From Symsagittifera roscoffensis (taxonomy: Eukaryota; Xenacoelomorpha; Acoela; Convolutidae): a stretch of 64,000 nt of DNA. The notes under the pieces were generated by a model, which was not told the DNA's origin, did not search any database, and was given only the letters and a program-made list of their open reading frames with translations. Made by a program: the position numbers and the translations under genes. The DNA is taken from positions 81,889,574 to 81,953,573 of the forward strand of contig NC_087063.1 of NCBI RefSeq assembly GCF_963678635.1, in the 5' to 3' direction. This document shows, one piece after another, positions 22,913 to 33,800 of the stretch (the stretch's first letter is position 1; every line of letters begins with the position of its first letter).

Positions 22913-24754
22913 GCAGACAAATTGGATCACTCCACCGATCAAACTCCCACCCTGCCAACCTCCAAAATCCACTCCCTATTATCCCACTTTTTGCTTTTCC
23001 GCCACCTGATTCACCACAAGCTAAAACATCATCAGGCATGAATTCTGACACTAACTCAGACATCACAATTTATAAAACAATTTCACAATTCAATAATTCT
23101 TATATTGAAACCCCCGACGAATTCGCCGATACAGAACCATCCCCGTCTACACATACCCCGACCAGCTCAACAACCTTCTCAAAACCCCCTTTCTAACGTA
23201 TACAATCCCATAGCCAACATACATCCCCCTACACTCCTTCTCAAGTAACCCCAACCTACTCCCCATTTAATAATGACCGCTCCACAAACAACTCCCCAGA
23301 TAATATCCAAATTTCCGAAGAACTAGATAATTTTATAACACTCCAACAACAATTGCTATCTCCCCACACCCTAACTATTCGCCAATTATCATCAACAATA
23401 ACATCATCAAATCCACCAACACCTACACCATTTTCAGATTATACTCCATCATTAGCCCATTCATCCACTTCAACAGAATCATCCAATAGTACTAACCGTG
23501 CTTATAGAACTTTTAAACGACAATTCCCAAATCACCCATTCACATCCAAACCCGGAACCGCCCGAGAATATATCAACCATTCAGACCACACCAATACTAC
23601 AAATTTTCTCCAAATAGCTCTACCTTTATTTCCCCAATATACACTAAATCAATCCGACACTAACCCTGAACCACGTCACTTTGTAGATGAACATGTATTA
23701 ATACCCACACTTCATTGGACAGCTTATTATAACTTGACTAACCCCCTTACGCTACCACTCTATAATACCACTAACGATATTGAAAGAAATGAGGACGAAT
23801 TTTCAGATTAACCACAGCACTCACTCCCCGACAATTTACATACGTTGGATATAAAAAATTACCTTCTTTGCACCCCGCGCTAACGACTACTCAATTGAAT
23901 ATTACGATCATAACATCATCAGATCTAATCAAGACCAATTTCTCCACGACGATAAAATCGCTAACCCACAAATCACAGAAAAGTTTTTTATTAAATCATC
24001 GTACATATTCACACTTAACATACTTGATAAAGAGCATGATCACATTATTTCAGAAGCACTATCAAACATCCAAGCATATAAATCATTTCATGAAAAATTT
24101 CAAACATTTTCACTAACCTTTCACTTCCTGACACCAAAAGAACACGATTTGCACTGCTCACACGACATCATGTTGAGAACTAAGCAAACGCAAACTTATA
24201 CTTACTATCGCTTTATCCAAAATCATTTTCATTTACACACATCATCACGACAACCTCACTACAGATTTCAATTCATTAATTCCAAAAACAGCTCACCGTT
24301 TTTCCTAATTTTCACGTATTGTATTAAAAATACTAATTTTCAAGGCATCCTCCGAAATTATGATCCCATCACTCAAATGTATATATTTTGTCCCCTCACG
24401 AAGACCTTCAACGACGAAGAATCCCGACCCCTGATCATTCCGCATGAATATATTCAACCTATAGAAGTACCCATTTTAGAATTCAGTCATAATACTAAAT
24501 ATAACCATAAAATTTATAACCTACTTCAGAACACACCCCAGGAATTTGCAGTAGGCACCGAAGAACTAAAAACCATCAAAGCACTGCAATTGCTTTGGCC
24601 AATGTTGCAAACTAAAAACATAATACGCATACTAGCAAAACTACTAACTACCTCAGACGCCCTACGACATTTTTCCACACTGCTTTTTCCCCGACGACTA
24701 AAAGTAATTATGAACTTAATAATTTTCAAACTAACTAATTCAAAACCAAAATAA
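22909..24754 (+). pseudogene. ORF4: conserved protein of unknown function, broken
   Basis: Equivalent to the about 600-codon ORF4 of element 2 (53180-54987). It starts at ATG 22909 (MSRQIGSLHRSNSHPANLQN) within a conserved ACGATGAGC context. The first about 180 residues are Pro/Ser/Thr-rich. The folded-looking part includes NRAYRTFKRQFPNHPF, KPGTAREYINH, FVDEHVLIPTLHW, LHCSHDIMLRTKQT..YTYYRF and, at the C-terminus, EFAVGTEELKTIKALQLLWP. Stops and frameshifts fall at about 23195, 23810 and 24120-24150. No membrane span, zinc site or catalytic motif is evident. I do not recognise it. Placement after Env and before the 3' LTR matches accessory genes of complex retroviruses, but no homology to any is claimed. 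Confidence 0.65.
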
Positions 24755-26295
24755 CCATTTTTTTCAGTATTTTGCATTTTCTTTAGTCTTCACACCACGA
24801 TCACCTTCAAAACAAGAAAAGACAAATAAAAATAAAAACTATGTTTTCCATGTTAAACTCTATTAAACCAATAGCACTAAATGATGCAGTAAAACTCAAT
24901 TCAAAGTAGTAAATTCATTTCTAAATTTTTTCCCAAATGTAGTAAAATTAAATACGATGAAAATTAATTTACACTTTTCAATCCCAAAAGCAGTAAAATT
25001 TAGTCTTAAAGCCGTAAATTCATACAAATGAAATGCAGTACTAACTTTTTCTATAACTTCAGTGCAAACGCACAGAAATTCTATCCATAATCGCACAGCT
25101 CGCCCACGAAGAATTGTTTAAAATAATGTATTCAAAATTTAAGTTTGGACTAACAACAACTCAAACAAGCAATAACAAGTTTCCATTTTTCCTTTAACCC
25201 GGTTTGAATGGAATTATATAATAACCAAATTAACCAACGCAGCTGACTAAAAACCATAAACCAAAAACTAACAGCATGACTAAGAAAATAAAACCCACGG
25301 TACCCAAACCGGATTAAACCAGCTTAAAACTGGATAATTTATTCTTTTGAAGACTATTACCAAGTCTAAAAAAGAAACAATAAAACTCCAAGAAGTCGCG
25401 AGACAAACCCAAACCAAAAACCATTCGATTTTTGAAAAAAAGGACACAACCAACGAAACAAAAAGAAAACAAACAAATAATATAACAAAAAAGTTAACAC
25501 AAAACAGGACCCCTTAAAAAACCAGGACGAAATCATACTCCCCTTCCTGGCCTAACCCACCAGAGAGGACGTCCTGAGCATGCTCTATAGCCGGCCTAAC
25601 CCACCGTGCTACATCCACGCTTTGTGACCACATCACTATTTTTGCCAGGAGGTACTCAAGTGTGAGTAACTCTTAAAAGTAACTAAAACTAAAAGGCTTT
25701 TGCGAAAACAATTAATCAAAATCATTACTAAAAAATAGAACTAACAAAATTTTATAAAATGTAAATCATAATATGCAGTACATAGATTACGAACAACCAC
25801 AAGAACGAGCATCCAAAGACTAGACGACCCCATCACACTCAACCTACAGAATGGCTAAATACAACTGACATGCCGCTCACAATCACGACTCATAAAGGAT
25901 TTAGAGTACGACTTGACTTCGCAGAAAAGGACTTCATTGAATCAGGCCAATGACCACCTCGATGTTCAAGTATACGTACAGATCCGAGTTACAAGGCATC
26001 CCCTCCAAACACGATCTTCACGCCATTCCCAAACCAGATCGAAACACAGTTCTACACAACCAATTAAGAACAGACGATCAAAGCAAACCATTTTGAAATC
26101 AGATTGATTTCTTTGATAGTCAAAGTCTTTGTCAAACGATAACTAACAACTTCCTATCGATGACTCCAGCTTCCTGGAGCTTTCTTCTCGAAGAACAAAA
26201 CAGGAATTGATGCTCGTCAAACAACAACGACCAACATCCATCCTTCATTACAGATAGAAGATCTAAGATTCAAAACTCTGTAAACCCCGGATGGG
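24755..26295 (+). other. 1.5-kb 3' non-coding tail
   Basis: No sustained reading frame. It matches 51589-53179 of element 2 in segments. Contents: a cluster of GCAGTAAAA-type short repeats (24880-25050), pairs of complementary AACCCGGTTT/AAACCGGATT blocks (25195-25340), the highly conserved block at 25541-25640, and a partly conserved segment at 25880-26110 with a 64-codon frame (25913-26107) whose first about 37 codons are kept in element 2 before a stop. The purine-rich CGGATGGG abuts the 3' LTR and may be the polypurine tract. Confidence 0.65.
25541..25640 (+). promoter_or_regulatory. Conserved palindromic block with GGCCTAACCCACC repeats
   Basis: This about 100-bp GC-richer block is almost identical to the reverse complement of 52233-52330 in element 2, while flanking sequence is much more diverged. 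It holds two copies of GGCCTAACCCACC (25549-25561 and 25593-25605) and, between them, two perfect palindromes, GGACGTCC (25567-25574) and GAGCATGCTC (25576-25585). Such features suit an RNA dimerisation or transport element, or DNA-binding sites. On the opposite strand, TAGCACGGTGG resembles a Pol III A box, so a tRNA-derived SINE fragment is an alternative. Confidence 0.65.
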
Positions 26296-26706
26296 TGGAA
26301 CCAGATTTAAACTACATTTATTCTTTGGTTATACATTGGATATTTTATCTCTATAAAATATTTAATATTAACCAATCACGATCCATCTAACTAACAATCC
26401 ACTTATTTGTAAGTGCTGAAATTACTTGTAACTTCAGCACCAGAGAGATTTGAATTTAAATTAGAAATTAGTTACCTCTCCCAGAGAACTTGAGCAATCG
26501 CAATAAGCCAGTATACTCTAGATCTAATGAGCCTAGCAGAGACTAGTTAAACACCCTGAGACTAGTAGATATAAGAGTATGATTAGGATCAGTATTAGAC
26601 TAAGAAGTTGCACGAATCTATCCGGCCGAAAATAAGATAGCGTGACGAGCAGACGGTGTACCCTATCCGAAATTACTCTATGAGTTACACCTCGAATGAT
26701 AACTCA
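26296..26706 (+). repeat. 3' LTR of element 1
   Basis: 411 bp, TGGAACCAGAT to GATAACTCA, directly repeating 6585-7000. It is preceded by CGGATGGG, a possible polypurine tract, which also precedes the LTR of element 2 (GGATGGG on its coding strand). It is followed by the CTTT target duplication. Confidence 0.93.
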
Positions 26707-26710
26707 CTTT
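26707..26710. other. Target-site duplication CTTT, right
   Basis: Matches 6581-6584. The satellite resumes immediately after it with GCTTAAGTCGTGCCGTCAG. Confidence 0.88.
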
Positions 26711-29230
26711 GCTTAAGTCGTGCCGTCAGTCTTTTCTTAATTCGTGCCGCTGAAGTCTTTTGTTAAGTCGCGCATTCAGTCTTTTCTTTAATCACGCCGC
26801 TTAAGTCTTTTCTTAAGTCGCGCCGTCAGTCTTTTCTCAGGTCGCGCCGTCAATCTTTTCTTAAGTCGCGCAGTCAGTCTTTTCTTAAGTCGCGCCGTCA
26901 GTCTTTTCTTAAGTCGCGCCGTCAGTCTTTGCTTAAGTCGCACTGTCAGACTTTTCTTAAGTCGGGCCGCTGAAGTCTTTCCTTAAGTCGCGCCGTCAGT
27001 CTTTTCTCAGGTCGCGCCGTCAATCTTTTCATAAGTCGCGCAGTCAGTCTTTTCTTAAGTCGCACTGTCAGACTTTTCTTAAGTCGGGTTGCTGAAGTCT
27101 TTCCTTAAGTCGCGCCGTCAATCTTTTCTTAAGTCGCGCAGTCAGTCTTTTCTTAAGTCGCGCCGTCAGTCTTTTCTTAAGTCGCGTCGTCAACCTTTTC
27201 TTAAGTCGCGCCGTCAGTCTTTGCTTAAGTCGCACTGTCAGACTTTTCATAAGTCGGGCCGCTGAAGTCTTTCCTTAAGTCGCGCTGTTTAAGTCTTTTC
27301 TTAAGTCGCGCCGTCAATCTTCTCTCATGTCGCGCCGTCCATTTTTTCTTAATTCGCGCCGCCTAAACTTTTTCTTAAGTCCGCCGTCAGTCTTTTCTTA
27401 AGTCGCGCTGTCAGTCTTTTCTTAAGTCGCGCCGTCAGTCTTTTCTTAAGTCGCGCCGTCAATCTTTTCTGAAGTCGCGCATTCAGTCTTTGCTTAAGTC
27501 GTGCCGTCAGTCTTTTCTTAATTGGCGCCGCTGAAGTCTTTTCTTAAGTCCGCCGTCAGTCTTTCTTAAGTCGCGCTGTCAGTCTTTTCTTAAGTCGCGC
27601 CGTCAGTTTTTCTTAAGTCGCGCCGTCAGTCTTTCCTGAAGTCGCGCAGTCAGTCTTTTCTTAAGTCCCGCCGTCAGTCTTTTCTTAAGTCGCGCCGTCA
27701 ATTTTTTCCTAAGTCGTGCCGTCAGTCTTTGCTTAAGTCGTGCCGTCAGTCTGTTCTTACTTCGCGCCGCTGAAGTCTTTTCTTAAGTCGCGCTGCTTAA
27801 TTCTTTTGTTAAGTCGCGCCGTCAGTCTTTTTTGAAGTCGCACGGCTTGTGTTATTACTTAGGTCGTGCCGTCAGTCTTTTCTTAATTGGCGCCGCTAAA
27901 GTCTTTTCTTAAGTCGCGCTGCTTAATTTTTTTCTTGAGTCGCGCCATCCATTTTTTCTTAAGTCGCGCCGCCTAAGTTTTTCTCAAGTCCGCCGTCAGT
28001 CTTCTCTTAAGTCGCGCTGTCAGTCTTTTCTTAAGTCGCGCCATCAGTCTTTTCTTAAGTCGCGCCGTCAGTCTTTTCTGAAGTCGCGCATTCAGTCTTT
28101 GCTTAAGTCGTGCCGTCAGTCTTTTCTTAATTGGCGCCGCTGAAGCCTTTTCTTAAGTCGCGCTGCTTAATTCTTTTCTTAAGTTGCGCCGTCAGTCTTT
28201 TCTCATGTCGCGCCGTCCATTTTTTCTTAAGTCGCGCCGCGTAAATTTTTTCCTAAGTCCGCCGTCAGTCTTTTCTTAAGTCGCGCTGTCAGTCTTTTCT
28301 TAAGTCGCGCCGTCAGTCTTTTCTTAAGTCGCGCCGTCAGTCTTTTTTGAAATCGCGCAGTCAGTCTTTTCTTAAGTCGCGCCGTCAGTCTTTTCTTAAG
28401 TCGCGCCGTTAATTTTTTCCTAGGTCGCACCGTCAGTCTTTGCTTAAGTCGTGCCGTCAGTCTTTTCTTAATTGGCGCCGCTAAAGTCTTTTCTTAAGTC
28501 GCGCTGCTTAATTCTTTTCTTAAGTCGCGCCGTCCATTTTTCTTAGGTCGCGCCGCCTAAATTTTTTCTCAAGTCCGCCGTCAGTCTTTTCTCAAGTCAC
28601 GCTGTCAGTCTTTTCTTAAGTCGCGCCGTCAGTCTTTTCTTAAGTCGCGCCGTCAGTCTTTTCTGAAGTCGCGCAATCAGTTTTTTCTTAAGTCTCGCCG
28701 CTTCAGTCTTTCCGCAAGTCGCGCCCCTTAAGTCTTTTCTTATGTCTCGCCGTCAGTCTTTTCTTTGATCGCGCCGTCAGTGTTTTCTTAATTCGCGCCA
28801 TCAGTCTTTTCTTAAGTCTTGCCGCTTCAGTCTTTCCTTAAGTCGCGCCCCTTAAGTCTTCTCTTATGTCTCGCCGTCAGTCTTTTCTTAAGTCGCGCCA
28901 TCAGTCTTTGCTAAGGTCGAGCCGTCAATCTTTTTTTAAGTCGCACCTTCAGTCTTTTCTTGAGTCGCGCTGTCAGTCTTTTCTTAAGTCGCGCCGTCAG
29001 TCTTTTCTTAAGTCGCGCCGTCAGTCTTTTTTGAAATCGCGCAGTCAGTCTTTTCTTAAGTCGCGCCGTCAGTCTTTTCTTAAGTCGCGCCCCTTAAGTC
29101 TTTTCTTATGTCTCGCCGTCAGTCTTTTCTTTGGTCGCGCCGTCGGTGTTTTCTTAATTTGCGCCATCAGTCTTTTTTATGTCTTGCCGCTTCAGTCTTT
29201 CCTTAAGTCGCGCCCCTTAAGTCTTTTCTT

Positions 29231-30400
29231 ATGTCTCGCCGTCAGTCTTTTCTTAAGTCGCGCCATCAGTCTTTTCTAAGGTCGAGCCGTCAATCTTTTT
29301 TTAAGTCGCACCTTCAGTCTTTTCTTAAGTCGCGCTGTCAGTCTTTTCTCAAGTCCGCCGTCAGTCTTTTCTTAAGTCACGCTGTCAGTCTTTTCTTAAG
29401 TCACGCCGTCACTCTTTTTTTAAGTCGCGCCGTCAGTCTTTTCTGAAGTCGCGCAATCAGTCTTTTCTTAAGTCTTGCCGCTTCAGTCTTTCCTTAAGTC
29501 GCGCCGCTTAAGTCTTTTCTTATGACGCAGCGTCAGTCTTTTCTTTGGTCGCGCCGTCAGTGTTTTCTTAATTCGCGCCATCAGTCTTTTCTTAAGTCTT
29601 GCCGCTTCAGTCTTTCCTTAAGTCGCGCCCCTTAAGTCTTTTCTTATGTCTCGCCGTCAGTCTTTTCTTAAGTCGCGCCATCAGTCTTTGCTAAGGTCGA
29701 GCCGTCAATCTTTTTTTAAGTCGCACCTTCAGTCTTTTCTTGAGTCGCGCTGTCAGTCTTTTCTTAAGTCGCGCCGTCAGTCTTTTCTTAAGTCGCGCCC
29801 CTTAAGTCTTTTCTTATGTCTCGCCGTCAGTCTTTTCTTAAGTCGCGCCATCAGTCTTTTCTAAGGTCGAGCCGTCAATCTTTTTTTAAGTCGCACCTTC
29901 AGTCTTTTCTTAAGTCGCGCTGTCAGTCTTTTCTCAAGTCCGCCGTCAGTCTTTTCTTAAGTCACGCTGTCAGTCTTTTCTTAAGTCACGCCGTCACTCT
30001 TTTTTTAAGTCGCGCCGTCAGTCTTTTCTGAAGTCGCGCAATCAGTCTTTTCTTAAGTCTTGCCGCTTCAGTCTTTCCTTAAGTCGCGCCGCTTAAGTCT
30101 TTTCTTATGACGCAGCGTCAGTCTTTTCTTTGGTCGCGCCGTCAGTGTTTTCTTAATTCGCGCCATCAGTCTTTTCTTAAGTCTTGCCGCTTCAGTCTTT
30201 CCTTAAGTCGCGCCCCTTAAGTCTTTTCTTATGTCTCGCCGTCAGTCTTTTCTTAAGTCGCGCCATCAGTCTTTGCTAAGGTCGAGCCGTCAATCTTTTT
30301 TTAAGTCGCACCTTCAGTCTTTTCTTGAGTCGCGCTGTCAGTCTTTTCTTAAGTCGCGCCGTCAGTCTTTTCTTAAGTCGCGCCCCTTAAGTCTTTTCTT
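29231..30400. repeat. Higher-order satellite duplication, 585 bp x2
   Basis: 29231-29815 and 29816-30400 match almost exactly, unit by unit, including the runs with AAGTCCGCCGTCAG, GTCACGCTGTCAG and TATGACGCAGCGTCAG. Parts of this segment recur near 28866, 30694 and 31896, showing repeated local amplification. Confidence 0.8.
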
Positions 30401-30879
30401 ATGTCTCGCCGTCAGTCTTTTCTTAAGTCGCGCCATCAGTCTTTGCTAAGGTCGAGCCGTCAATCTTTTTTTAAGTCGCACCTTCAGTCTTTTCTTGAGT
30501 CGCGCTGTCAGTCTTTTCTTAAGTCGCGCCGTCAGTCTTTTCTTAAGTCGCGCCCCTTAAGTCTTTTCTTATGTCTCGCCGTCAGTCTTTTCTTTGGTCG
30601 CGCCGTCAGTGTTTTCTTAATTTGCGCCATCAGTCTTTTTTATGTCTTGCCGCTTCAGTCTTTCCTTAAGTCGCGCCCCTTAAGTCTTTTCTTATGTCTC
30701 GCCGTCAGTCTTTTCTTAAGTCGCGCCATCAGTCTTTTCTAAGGTCGAGCCGTCAATCTTTTTTTAAGTCGCACCTTCAGTCTTTTCTTAAGTCGCGCTG
30801 TCAGTCTTTTCTCAAGTCCGCCGTCAGTCTTTTCTTAAGTCACGCTGTCAGTCTTTTCTTTAGTCACGCCGTCACTCTT

Positions 30880-33800
30880 TTTTGAAATCGCGCATTCAGT
30901 CTTTTCTTAAGTCGCGCCGTCAGTCTTTTCTTAAGTCGCGCCGTTAATTTTTTCCTAGGTCGCACCGTCAGTCTTTGCTTAAGTCGTGCCGTCAGTCTGT
31001 TCTTACTTCGCGCCGCTGAAGTCTTTTCTTAAGTCGCGCTGCTTAATTCTTTTGTTAAGTCGCGCCGTCAGTCTTTTTTGAAGTCGCACGGTTTGTGTTA
31101 TTACTTAGGTCGTGTCGTCAGTCTTTTCTTAATTGGCGCCGCTAAAGTCTTTTCTTAAGTCGCGCTGCTTATTTCTTTTCTTAAGTCGCGCCGTCCATTG
31201 TTTCTTAAGTCGCGCCGCCTAAGTTTTTCTCAAGTCCGCCGTCAGTCTTTTCTTAAGTCGCGCTGTCAGTCTTTTCTTAAGTCGCGCCATCAATCTTTTC
31301 TTAATTGGCGCCGCTGAAGCCTTTTCTTAAGTCGCGCTGCTTAATTCTTTTCTTAAGTTGCGCCGTCAGTCTTTTCTCATGTCGCGCCGTCCATTTTTTC
31401 TTCAGTCGCGCCGCGTAAATTTTTTCCTAAGTCCGCCGTCAGTCTTTTCTTAAGTCGCGCTGTCAGTCTTTTCTTAAGTCGCGCCGTCAGTCTTTTTTGA
31501 AATCGCGCAGTCAGTCTTTTCTTAAGTCGCGCCGTCAGTCTTTTCTTAAGTCGCGCCGTTAATTTTTTCCTAGGTCGCACCGTCAGTCTTTGCTTAAGTC
31601 GTGCCGTCAGTCTGTTCTTACTTCGCGCCGCTGAAGTCTTTTCTTAAGTCGCGCTGCTTAATTCTTTTCTTAAATCGCGCCGTCAGTCTTTTTTTTGAAG
31701 TCTCACGGTTTGTGTTATAACATAGGTCGTGCCGTCAGTCTTTTCTTAATTGGCGCCGCTAAAGTCTTTTCTTAAGTCGCGCTGCTTAATTCTTTTCTTA
31801 AGTCGCGCCGTCCATTTTTCTTAGGTCGCGCCGCCTAAATTTTTTCTCAAGTCCGCCGTCAGTCTTTTCTCAAGTCACGCTGTCAGTCTTTTCTTATGTC
31901 TCGCCGTCAGTCTTTTCTTAAGTCGCGCCATCAGTCTTTTCTAAGGTCGAGCCGTCAATCTTTTTTTAAGTCGCACCTTCAGTCTTTTCTTAAGTCGCGC
32001 TGTCAGTCTTTTCTCAAGTCCGCCGTCAGTCTTTTCTTAAGTCACGCTGTCAGTCTTTTCTTAAGTCACGCCGTCACTCTTTTTTTAAGTCGCGCCGTCA
32101 GTCTTTTCTGAAGTCGCGCAATCAGTCTTTTCTTAAGTCTTGCCGCTTCAGTCTTTCCTTAAGTCGCGCCGCTTAAGTCTTTTCTTATGACGCAGCGTCA
32201 GTCTTTTCTTTGGTCGCGCCGTCAGTGTTTTCTTAATTCGCGCCATCAGTCTTTTCTTAAGTCTTGCCGCTTCAGTCTTTCCTTAAGTCGCGCCTCTTAA
32301 GTCTGTTCTTATGTCTCGCCGTCAGTCTTTTCTTAAGTCGCGCCATCAGTCTTTTCTAAGGTCGAGCCGTCAATCTTTTTTTAAGTCGCACCTTCAGTCT
32401 TTTCTTAAGTCGCGCTGTCAGTCTTTTCTTAAGTCGCGCCGTCAGTCTTTTCTTAAGTCGCGCCGTCACTCTTTTTTGAAATCGCGCATTCAGTCTTTTC
32501 TTAAGTCGCGCCGTCAGTCTTTTCTTAAGTCGCGCCGTTAATTTTTTCCTAGGTCGCACCGTCAGTCTTTGCTTAAGTCGTGCCGTCAGTCTGTTCTTAC
32601 TTCGCGCCGCTGAAGTCTTTTCTTAAGTCGCGCTGCTTAATTCTTTTGTTAAGTCGCGCCGTCAGTCTTTTTTGAAGTCGCACGGTTTGTGTTATTACTT
32701 AGGTCGTGTCGTCAGTCTTTTCTTAATTGGCGCCGCTAAAATCTTTTCTTAAGTCGCGCTGCTTATTTCTTTTCTTAAGTCGCGCCGTCCATTTTTTCTT
32801 AAGTCGCGCCGCCTAAGTTTTTCTCAAGTCCGCCGTCAGTCTTTTCTTAAGTCGCGCTGTCAGTCTTTTCTTAAGTCGCGCCATCAGTCTTTTCTTAATT
32901 GGCGCCGCTGAAGCCTTTTCTTAAGTCGCGCTGCTTAATTCTTTTCTTAAGTTGCGCCGTCAGTCTTTTCTCATGTCGCGCCGTCCATTTTTTCTTCAGT
33001 CGCGCCGCGTAAATTTTTTCCTAAGTCCGCCGTCAGTCTTTTCTTAAGTCGCGCTGTCAGTCTTTTCTTAAGTCGCGCCGTCAGTCTTTTTTGAAATCGC
33101 GCAGTCAGTCTTTTCTTAAGTCGCGCCGTCAGTCTTTTCTTAAGTCGCGCCGTTAATTTTTTCCTAGGTCGCACCGTCAGTCTTTGCTTAAGTCGTGCCG
33201 TCAGTCTGTTCTTACTTCGCGCCGCTGAAGTCTTTTCTTAAGTCGCGCTGCTTAATTCTTTTCTTAAATCGCGCCGTCAGTCTTTTTTTTGAAGTCTCAC
33301 GGTTTGTGTTATAACATAGGTCGTGCCGTCAGTCTTTTCTTAATTGGCGCCGCTAAAGTCTTTTCTTAAGTCGCGCTGCTTAATTCTTTTCTTAAGTCGC
33401 GCCGTCCATTTTTCTTAGGTCGCGCCGCCTAAATTTTTTCTCAAGTCCGCCGTCAGTCTTTTCTCAAGTCACGCTGTCAGTCTTTTCTTAAGTCGCGCCG
33501 TCAGTCTTTTCTTAAGTCGCGCCGTCAGTCTTTTCTGAAGTCGCGCAATCAGTTTTTTCTTAAGTCTTGCCGCTTCAGTCTTTCCTCAAGTCGCGCCCCT
33601 TAAGTCTTTTCTTATGTCTCGCCGTCAGTCTTTTCTTTGATCGCGCCGTCAGTGTTTTCTTAATTCGCGCCATCAGTCTTTTCTTAAGTCTTGCCGCTTC
33701 AGTCTTTCCTTAAGTCGCGCCCCTTAAGTCTTTTCTTATGTCTCGCCGTCAGTCTTTTCTTAAGTCGCGCCATCAGTCTTTGCTAAGGTCGAGCCGTCAA

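Larger units (their letters stand above)
6585..26706 (+). mobile_element. Complete 20.1-kb env-bearing Ty3/gypsy element (element 1)
   Basis: Two direct LTRs (6585-7000, 26296-26706) with TG/CA ends and a 4-bp CTTT target duplication bound a 20,122-bp element. Order: leader, ORF-a, ORF-b, ORF-c, Gag, PR, RT-RH-IN, membrane peptide, Pro/Ser/Thr-rich ORF, Env-like glycoprotein, ORF4, 3' tail. Typical Ty3/gypsy elements are 5-9 kb, so this is unusually long; part of the excess is a 1.24-kb internal tandem duplication (9045-11526). The coding strand is conspicuously A- and C-rich and G-poor, unlike the satellite. It is defective: gag, pol, env and ORF4 all have frameshifts and stops, the RT has a small in-frame-motif deletion, and the second integrase Asp is Tyr. 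LTR divergence (about 22 substitutions in about 410 bp) says the insertion is not recent. Confidence 0.93.

Noticed and set aside
25913-26107. 64-codon frame in the 3' tail
   Set aside because: Only partly conserved in element 2, where a stop cuts it; kept only as part of the non-coding tail.
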